Positions 1 through 5,454 of a stretch of DNA of 6,878 bases are shown one piece after another. This DNA comes from Balneolales bacterium (GTDB taxonomy: Bacteria; Bacteroidota; Rhodothermia; Balneolales; HLUCCA01). The number at the start of each line of letters is the position of its first letter. The stretch's first letter is position 1. The translations under genes were made by a program, and so were the position numbers. The stretch lies in assembly GCA_022565415.1 (NCBI GenBank), contig JAIUMT010000166.1:1-6878 (forward strand), read 5' to 3'. The notes beneath the pieces were generated by a model that did not search any database, was not told where the DNA came from, and saw nothing but the letters and a program-made list of their open reading frames with translations.

Positions 1-310
1 GCACGTCTCATAGTAAATAATTAATTAAGATTTACTAATACTTGTTGGGTGAATTTCTAATATTTCTTGCATAGAAGAGTGCCATCATACATCCAAATTC
101 ATGATACCAGCTACATAGTATTAACAAATACCGTTAGGCCACGGTTATAGTTACGGCAGGACACGTTTAGTCTTTCCGAGATACTAGACCAAGCAATACT
201 GTATACTATTTCCTTTAGCCCCTACCAGGGACACATTGAAATGTATGTGCGAATCACAACCACATGAGGCCAGGTTGAATATTGCTCAAGACAAACAGCA
301 TTAATATTAA
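1..310. other. Gene-free stretch downstream of the sensor kinase
   Basis: All six frames are interrupted by stops and I see no recognisable protein. The stretch lies 3' of the minus-strand kinase gene. The palindrome TTAATATTAA (301-310) directly follows its stop codon, but there is no GC-rich stem followed by a T-run, so I cannot point to an intrinsic terminator for the kinase. A short CCGT/ACGG pairing near 131-144 is too weak to call. No tRNA, repeat array or attachment site was seen. It may simply be a spacer reaching the next gene beyond the left edge. Confidence 0.6.
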
Positions 311-3300
311 TCAATCTTTAATTCGAGTCAGAATAGCTTTAAAGGATGCTCCCATACCCAAACCATCGCTATGAACAATCAGCCGACCATCCATATCACT
401 CAGAAGGTCTATTACGATGTGCAGTCCTAGTCCGGTTGACACTTCTCCATCTGTAGGAACAGCCGTTAGTTTTTTAAACGGGGTTCCAAGGTCTTTAAGG
501 TCACTATACGACAACCCCTGACCCTCATCACGAACTTCAAATGTGGCTTCATTGTTCTCGCACTTCAATGAAACCCATATTGTTTTCCCAAACGGACTAT
601 ACTTAACAGCATTTGATACCAAATTACTAAAGATTACTCCAACCTGAGCGTTATCACCAATAACCGAACACTCGTTTTTGATATCAACCTCAAGTGTAAT
701 ATTCTTCTTTTCTGCCCAAGGACGATTTTCCTGAACAATTTTATTCACCAACATGGGTAAGAACACTTCATTAGTGTCTGTTATGCTGGATCTAATCTTC
801 TTAGCACGATCTTCGAGCAGACTCTCAATTATGTCCTGCATTCGTAAAGCCGCATCGCTGATGTAACCCGTCAACTCAGCGATTTCTTCCTTGGATTCAA
901 TATCATCATCGATTAACTCAGAACTACTGCGAATAATCATCAGCGGATTCCGCAAATCGTGTGCAACAACACTCAAGAACTTGTCGCGGTTTTTATCTTG
1001 AGCCACCAAGTCCTCGTTTATATTCTCTAATCGACGTTTTTCAATTTGAAGACTCGCGGTATGTTTACTGATTAGTATTTCTAATTCACGATTACGCCTT
1101 AATATCGACTGAGTTCGCAGCCAAACAATGCCATAGGCCCCTAACCCAAGTAAAATTACATATAGTAAATAAGCCCAAACCGTTTTAAACCAAGGAGTTT
1201 CAACAAAAATCCGAATATTCCCCTCAGATGAAACATTACCGTAAATATCGATTGCCCTGACCCGGAACGTGTAGTTTCCATCTGGCAAGTTGGTGTAAAT
1301 TCGTCGCGTTTCCTCATTTGGCGACGACCAATTATTATCGAATCCCTCCAGCATACTTTCGTATTTGAGCGATCCGTGCTTGAAATATCGTGAGGCTGCG
1401 AAGTTGATAGTTAACTGATTTCGGTCGAATGGCAAATTGAGCTCAAAATCAGATGCATTAATCCCACCAAATAGTAGGGAATCTTGTTGCAAGTATATAG
1501 AACGCACCAACGTCTGAAATTCAACAGCCTGGTCTTCACGATCCATGCGACTAAATACAAAAAGTCCCTCCGATCCGCCTACCCAAATTTTGCCATCATG
1601 ATAGATAATATCGTACAACGGACCTTCCGGAAGCAAGTGTCCGGTTATATAATTTACATCGAATGCTCCATTCTCACTTCTACTTGCGTTTACAATACGT
1701 TCATCATAAAGGATAAACGCTTCGCCTTGGCTACCCTCAACTATTCGAATGAATTCGCGTTCTTCTGCAAACGGATGCTCCAAAGTTTGACTTAGTTCAA
1801 AACGGGTAGAATCGGAAATAGATAGATTGATGAGCCCGTGTGTTGAGCTAAATGCAAGTGTATCGGCTAAGACATCAATCCTGAGGACCAAAGATCCCAT
1901 CTGAATGTCGTCTACCCAATCGTAGGTGAACGTTTGAGTTTGGATATTCCCCGACTCATAGTATTCGGGTGTCCACAGCTGTAATGAATCCGCTTTGAAT
2001 ATCCCGCTGAAACGAGATCCGATCCAAAGGTCTCCCCTTTTATCTTCTGCAATTGATCGTATTTCGAACGGAGGTTCACTGAAATGATACCGCTGGTCGA
2101 TTGTGAGCACATCTCCGTTTGCAGAAATTTTGAAGAAACCCCATCCTTCCAGGTTTCCATAGTATAATCGATTGGGCTGTAACCTACTCTGAAACAGTGA
2201 ATTAATACCCAGGGAAGCCAATAATTCCAGATTATCGCCACGGAGGTAGGTTAGAACATTATTGCCAGCATTTATCAAGTATTCGCGACCATTTAACGTA
2301 AATGTGATACTCTGCCATTTTTGAGCTGAGGCGGAATTTAAACGGGTGAATGGCGATTCAGAGCTGGATTCATCAAATCGGAACGTTCCAGAGCTAGTCG
2401 AAACATAAAGCTGATTGTTAAAAGCGTCCAGACTTAGCACCGTTCCGCTCAGACCATCGTCTTCGTTCCAGTATTGAATATGATCGTATTCGTCGATTCG
2501 ACTGATACCGTTGTTAAGCGCGGCCCATAGTGACCCATGCTGATCTTCGAACACATTCAGCGCCATATCGACGCGTAAGCCTCCGTCGCGATTAATTCGA
2601 TGCAGGGGATTCAGTCTCGAGTCTGCTACAAATACGCCATCGCTGATTGTGGCAAAAGCGTAGTTTCCGTTGTTTAAACGCGTGGTTTTGTATGTCTCGC
2701 GGGGAAACCTAAAATCGTTTTCATTGGAATTGTTTAAGGAAATTAACTTATTTGATTCCAGCCCATAAAAATAGACATTGCTGGTGTTCATCCCCAGATA
2801 AATTCCTGGTTCGTTGTATAAATCGTCGGGGGCTGGCACAGCGAAAACCACCACTTGATTTTCGAGACTGCTATTATCAATTAAACTTGTTTTTTCGTTG
2901 GCGTGGATTCTGAAAAAACCTTCGCCAGGGATAGATACCAACAAATTATTGTGCACATAGAAACTTCGTGCAAACTGGTTCTCGGGTATAATTGAGCTTA
3001 ATTGTCCATCAGAGTAGCGAAATATCTCGGAGCGTGTTACAAAATATATCCCGGTCGTTGTTGCATGAACTTCCCAAACATCGGCGATTGTACTATCAAT
3101 ACTATCAGATAGTGGTACAAACTGAAGTTTACCAATATTATCGGGCTTCAAATACCCAAATTGCCCTACCGCGCCGACATAAACCCGGTCGTTTTCATCG
3201 ATAGCTAGCGAGCGCAGAGGAGTGTTTAATGTGAGCGGTATTATTTCCCAGGTTGCACCATCAAAAACAAGAACGCCATCGCGATTGGCGACATAAATAA

Positions 3301-3475
3301 GTCCGTTACTGTCTTGAACTATTTCCCAATTCTGTGTCCCTGCATTGTAGTCTTTGGGCGTAAAATTGGTAACAAAATAACTCCCCCGAGACGGCATATC
3401 TTGGGCCAAAACAGAGCCTGATGCCGACATTACTACGACCAGAAGTAAGAATAAGCGCGTTATGTATTTCGACAA
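311..3475 (-). CDS. Membrane sensor histidine kinase with periplasmic beta-propeller and Y_Y_Y domain
   Basis: This is the sensor half of a two-component system. It should detect a periplasmic ligand and autophosphorylate in the cytoplasm; ligand and partner regulator are unknown. Numbering is from a proposed TTG start at 3475 (1054 aa). Residues 1-24 form a signal peptide (SKYITR, then a Leu/Val core, cleavage VLA|Q). Residues about 30-650 carry propeller blades of the Reg_prop type, such as EDQHGSLWAALNNGIS and EDKRGDLWIGSRFSGIF. A Y_Y_Y domain follows at about 686-760 (LPDGNYTFRVRAID), then one membrane helix at about 767-786 and a coiled-coil linker. The H-box is HDLRNP with phospho-acceptor H839. 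The ATPase domain has N951 and N955 in the N-box, DEGQG at 983-987 and GLGL at 1015-1018. The layout resembles hybrid two-component sensors of Bacteroidota, but the protein stops after the ATPase domain and lacks receiver and AraC domains. A longer frame opens at an ATG at 3583, but that ATG lies inside the terminator of the preceding unit and would put 36 residues before a good signal peptide. TTG at 3484 is another option. No response regulator lies nearby. Confidence 0.9.
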   Translation of the reverse strand: MSKYITRLFLLLVVVMSASGSVLAQDMPSRGSYFVTNFTPKDYNAGTQNWEIVQDSNGLIYVANRDGVLVFDGATWEIIPLTLNTPLRSLAIDENDRVYVGAVGQFGYLKPDNIGKLQFVPLSDSIDSTIADVWEVHATTTGIYFVTRSEIFRYSDGQLSSIIPENQFARSFYVHNNLLVSIPGEGFFRIHANEKTSLIDNSSLENQVVVFAVPAPDDLYNEPGIYLGMNTSNVYFYGLESNKLISLNNSNENDFRFPRETYKTTRLNNGNYAFATISDGVFVADSRLNPLHRINRDGGLRVDMALNVFEDQHGSLWAALNNGISRIDEYDHIQYWNEDDGLSGTVLSLDAFNNQLYVSTSSGTFRFDESSSESPFTRLNSASAQKWQSITFTLNGREYLINAGNNVLTYLRGDNLELLASLGINSLFQSRLQPNRLYYGNLEGWGFFKISANGDVLTIDQRYHFSEPPFEIRSIAEDKRGDLWIGSRFSGIFKADSLQLWTPEYYESGNIQTQTFTYDWVDDIQMGSLVLRIDVLADTLAFSSTHGLINLSISDSTRFELSQTLEHPFAEEREFIRIVEGSQGEAFILYDERIVNASRSENGAFDVNYITGHLLPEGPLYDIIYHDGKIWVGGSEGLFVFSRMDREDQAVEFQTLVRSIYLQQDSLLFGGINASDFELNLPFDRNQLTINFAASRYFKHGSLKYESMLEGFDNNWSSPNEETRRIYTNLPDGNYTFRVRAIDIYGNVSSEGNIRIFVETPWFKTVWAYLLYVILLGLGAYGIVWLRTQSILRRNRELEILISKHTASLQIEKRRLENINEDLVAQDKNRDKFLSVVAHDLRNPLMIIRSSSELIDDDIESKEEIAELTGYISDAALRMQDIIESLLEDRAKKIRSSITDTNEVFLPMLVNKIVQENRPWAEKKNITLEVDIKNECSVIGDNAQVGVIFSNLVSNAVKYSPFGKTIWVSLKCENNEATFEVRDEGQGLSYSDLKDLGTPFKKLTAVPTDGEVSTGLGLHIVIDLLSDMDGRLIVHSDGLGMGASFKAILTRIKD

Positions 3476-3540
3476 AGCTGACAAAATTGAATTGAGTGCG
3501 AACGTCCAGATTGCCGGTTTGGGCGAGTTAAGTATATAAA

Positions 3541-3588
3541 ATATAAAAAAGGCTGTACCACGTTTTTTACAATTTCGCGACACAGCCT
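3541..3588 (-). terminator. Intrinsic terminator of the tsaB-accD unit
   Basis: Read on the minus strand, AGGCTGTGTCGCG (3588-3576) pairs with CGTGGTACAGCCT (3562-3550) around a 13-base A-rich loop. The stem is 13 pairs long, three of them G-U. A T-run (3549-3545) and further T-rich sequence follow. In a plus-strand transcript the three G-U pairs would become A-C mismatches and no T-run would follow, so the element is directional. It lies 32 bases past the accD stop. Transcription of the kinase gene therefore probably restarts downstream of it. Confidence 0.87.
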
Positions 3589-3620
3589 AAATACTAAGCA
3601 TTAAGATTGTAAATGCGTAA

Positions 3621-4475
3621 TTATTTTTCGTTGTATTTGTTCTGAAGCAGTTTTAAAAGTCGGGTTAAACGACGTTTCAGTTTGGTTCGTGGAATGATGA
3701 AATCCAGGAACCCGTGCTCGAGCAAATATTCTGATGTTTGAAATCCATCAGGGAGATCGCGGCCAATTGTCTGACGAATTACCCTAGGTCCAGCGAAACC
3801 GATCAACGCGCCCGGTTCTGCAATGTTGAAATCACCCAACATGGCATAACTAGCCGTTACTCCGCCCGTAGTCGGATCGGTCATCAGTGATATATAAGGA
3901 ACTCCATCTTCGCTGAGGCGTGCAAGTTTGGCCGACGTTTTCGCCATTTGCATCAAACTAAGCACACTTTCCATCATGCGTGCACCACCTGATTTCGAAA
4001 TTATGAGCAGCGGCGATTTGGTATCGCGGGCGGTGTCGATTGCAATTGCAAGTCGTTCGCCAACCACAGACCCCATGCTCCCGCCAATAAATCGGAAATC
4101 CATGCAGGCAACGACTAAATCGAGGCCGTTAATCTTGCCTTTCCCTACGCGAACGGCGTCAGTTAGTCCGGTTTTCTGCTGGGTTTCCACCAAACGTTCG
4201 TTGTATTTCTTCCTGTCGGAGAACTCCAGTGGATCGGTAGGCATAATGTGCTGACCAAACTCTTCATATTTGGAATCATCAAAAATGATTTCGAAATATT
4301 CATCGCTTCCAATACTAAAATGATATCCGCTACCCGGATCTACCCAGTTATTTTCGACCAACTCACGCCTGTGAACGGTTTCGCCAGTTGTGGGCACTTT
4401 AATCCAAACACCTTCCGGCATTTCCTTTGGCTTATCGGTATGAATATTCGATCCCTGTCGTTTAAACCAACTCAT
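3621..4475 (-). CDS. accD: Acetyl-CoA carboxylase carboxyltransferase subunit beta, zinc-finger-less form
   Basis: With AccA this subunit forms the carboxyltransferase that moves the carboxyl group from carboxybiotin on AccB to acetyl-CoA, giving malonyl-CoA for fatty-acid synthesis in the cytoplasm. The 284-residue protein has the family start (MSWFKRQGSNI, then PEGVW at 20-24) and the crotonase-type core: FIGGSMGSVVGE (129-140), SKSGGARMME (160-169), DPTTGGVTAS (200-209) and GFAGPRVIRQTIG (226-238), ending in EHGFLDFI. The four zinc-ribbon cysteines found at 27, 30, 46 and 49 in the E. coli protein are V27, T30, D46 and S49 here, with no gap needed in that stretch. From memory, AccD of many Bacteroidota is the same, so this reads as lineage-typical rather than damaged. 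The ATG start is 89 bases downstream of the tsaB stop, and a terminator follows. AccA is not in the window. Confidence 0.96.
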   Translation of the reverse strand: MSWFKRQGSNIHTDKPKEMPEGVWIKVPTTGETVHRRELVENNWVDPGSGYHFSIGSDEYFEIIFDDSKYEEFGQHIMPTDPLEFSDRKKYNERLVETQQKTGLTDAVRVGKGKINGLDLVVACMDFRFIGGSMGSVVGERLAIAIDTARDTKSPLLIISKSGGARMMESVLSLMQMAKTSAKLARLSEDGVPYISLMTDPTTGGVTASYAMLGDFNIAEPGALIGFAGPRVIRQTIGRDLPDGFQTSEYLLEHGFLDFIIPRTKLKRRLTRLLKLLQNKYNEK

Positions 4476-4504
4476 ATAATAGACTTTAATTAAAATTTGA
4501 TGAA

Positions 4505-4512
4505 CAAAAATA
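4505..4512 (-). promoter_or_regulatory. Candidate Bacteroidota-type -7 box for accD
   Basis: On the minus strand this reads TATTTTTG, an exact match to the TAnnTTTG -7 consensus of Bacteroidota promoters. It ends 29 bases before the accD ATG, which would give a leader of about 22 bases. A clear TTTG at about -33 is missing; only a T-rich TTTCG stretch lies slightly too far upstream. It would let accD be transcribed independently of tsaB. A short AT-rich match can arise by chance. Confidence 0.38.
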
Positions 4513-4564
4513 CGAAATCCGCGGTAGGATATCCGAAATTTTCATGATCTTGCCATTCTGCGGA

Positions 4565-5254
4565 CTATTGCCAGGTCGCTCCCGACATATAATCGGGTTC
4601 AAACGTCTCGATATCAACTTTCCGAATAAATTCTTCGGAGGGATATTTTCCAGCGATTTCATGTAGCCTGATTAATCCGCGCGCGCTCACATTTTCAATG
4701 GAATGAAGCTCACAGTCTGATGGCAACGATTCGGGTAAACGCGACATTCCTGTGCCAACGAGCACATCAGAAGGCAAAATGGTTTCAAAAATCTCGGTTA
4801 ATGTTCTGATGGCGACTTCGTTCAGAGCTTCGATGTTGATTTCGCCCGACGAGCCCACCGTAATTTCGAAGATTTGGGAGTAGGCGTGCTGACGGCGGGC
4901 GTCGATCATGGCCAGGACCCGGAATTTACTAGGTTTAGCCACGTCTACAATGCTAAGGGCGAATCCGGCCAGTGTATTCGCGGCAAAAAGAGTGCAATTT
5001 TGGGCGAAAAGTAGTCCTTTTACGGCGCTTGAGCCGACGCGGAGTCCGGTGTACGATCCCGGCCCTGCGCTTAGCACGACCCTATCGATATCGCCAATGC
5101 TCAACTTGGCTTCACTCAAAACCGACGTTATTTGCTCGAAAACGGCACTTGAATGCTTCCCTACCACATTTAAAGACACTTCAACTATCGAAGAATTATG
5201 GGATAGAGCAACAGAGCACAGACTTGTAGATGTTTCAATGGCAAGAATATTCAC
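4565..5254 (-). CDS. tsaB: tRNA threonylcarbamoyladenosine biosynthesis protein TsaB
   Basis: TsaB is the partner of TsaD and TsaE in the complex that transfers the threonylcarbamoyl group to A37 of tRNAs reading ANN codons (t6A). It has the ASKHA fold but is not itself the catalytic subunit. The 229-residue product, about the usual size, shows the N-terminal strand ILAIETSTSLCSVAL (3-17), KHSSAVF (33-39), the hallmark SAGPGSYTGLRVGSSAVKG (62-80) and MIDARRQHAY (116-125), and ends with EPDYMSG. The start codon is GTG (5254-5252). It is the only sensible choice, because the ILAIETST strand begins two residues later and no upstream ATG exists. The gene is co-oriented with accD 89 bases downstream and divergent from the peptidase gene. 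No convincing promoter was found upstream: TACTTTAG near 5290-5297 is one mismatch from a -7 box but lacks a good -33 element. Confidence 0.95.
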   Translation of the reverse strand: MNILAIETSTSLCSVALSHNSSIVEVSLNVVGKHSSAVFEQITSVLSEAKLSIGDIDRVVLSAGPGSYTGLRVGSSAVKGLLFAQNCTLFAANTLAGFALSIVDVAKPSKFRVLAMIDARRQHAYSQIFEITVGSSGEINIEALNEVAIRTLTEIFETILPSDVLVGTGMSRLPESLPSDCELHSIENVSARGLIRLHEIAGKYPSEEFIRKVDIETFEPDYMSGATWQ

Positions 5255-5302
5255 GAGCGAATCAGTTATAAATCAGAAGTTAATAAAAAACTAAAGTACG
5301 GA

Positions 5303-5334
5303 TTTGTTCCAGAATTAACTTATTCCGACTTTTG
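5303..5334 (+). promoter_or_regulatory. Candidate promoter for the M16 peptidase gene
   Basis: TTTG at 5303-5306 is followed after 20 bases by GACTTTTG at 5327-5334. This fits the Bacteroidota pattern TTTG-N19-21-TAnnTTTG with a single mismatch (G for T in the first position). Transcription would begin near 5341 and leave a leader of roughly 110 bases containing the inner hairpins of the adjacent inverted repeat. The -7 box itself lies in the left arm of that repeat, so a protein or structure acting on the palindrome could affect this promoter. Motif-based only. Confidence 0.3.
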
Positions 5335-5434
5335 GCAACATATTCATCACTTTTCGCAACTTCACAAGTTGGCGAACGTAACAAGGTTGGATAAAGGCGA
5401 AACTCGCCAATTAAGTCGGATAGAAATCAATTCT
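5311..5434. repeat. Nested inverted repeat between tsaB and the peptidase gene
   Basis: Several complementary segments are nested here. AGAATT (5311-5316) matches AATTCT (5429-5434). TCCGACTTTTGGC (5324-5336) pairs fully with GCCAA (5406-5410) plus AAGTCGGA (5413-5420), leaving a two-base TT bulge. Inside, TTCGCAACTT (5353-5362) pairs with AAGTT (5366-5370) and GCGAA (5372-5376) across a CAC loop, with G5371 bulged. GGCGA (5396-5400) pairs with TCGCC (5404-5408). An alternative fold pairs TTGGCGA (5369-5375) with TCGCCAA (5404-5410), so the folds compete. No T-run follows on either strand, so it is not an intrinsic terminator. It could be a structured leader RNA, a palindromic intergenic repeat or a protein-binding site; I cannot tell which. 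Confidence 0.65.
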
Positions 5435-5454
5435 AAAGAATACATCAAAAAACT

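Noticed and set aside
133..139. GTTAGGC (and GTTGGGT at 44-50), matching the GTTRRRY right-hand core of integron attC sites.
   Set aside because: No matching RYYYAAC left core lies at the right distance and no attC-like hairpin forms around them; 7-base degenerate matches are expected by chance.
4522..4540. GGATATCC palindrome and nearby short repeats between tsaB and accD as an operator or terminator.
   Set aside because: An 8-base self-complementary site without a T-run or a second copy is not enough evidence.
4908..5294. Open plus-strand frames opposite tsaB, accD (3928-4254) and the kinase.
   Set aside because: They are shadows of well-supported genes on the other strand; their products are low in motifs and their ends do not match any regulatory signal.
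5311..5434. The intergenic palindrome as an integron attC site or a tRNA.
   Set aside because: The arms carry neither GTTRRRY nor RYYYAAC ends, and there is no cloverleaf, anticodon arm or T-loop sequence.
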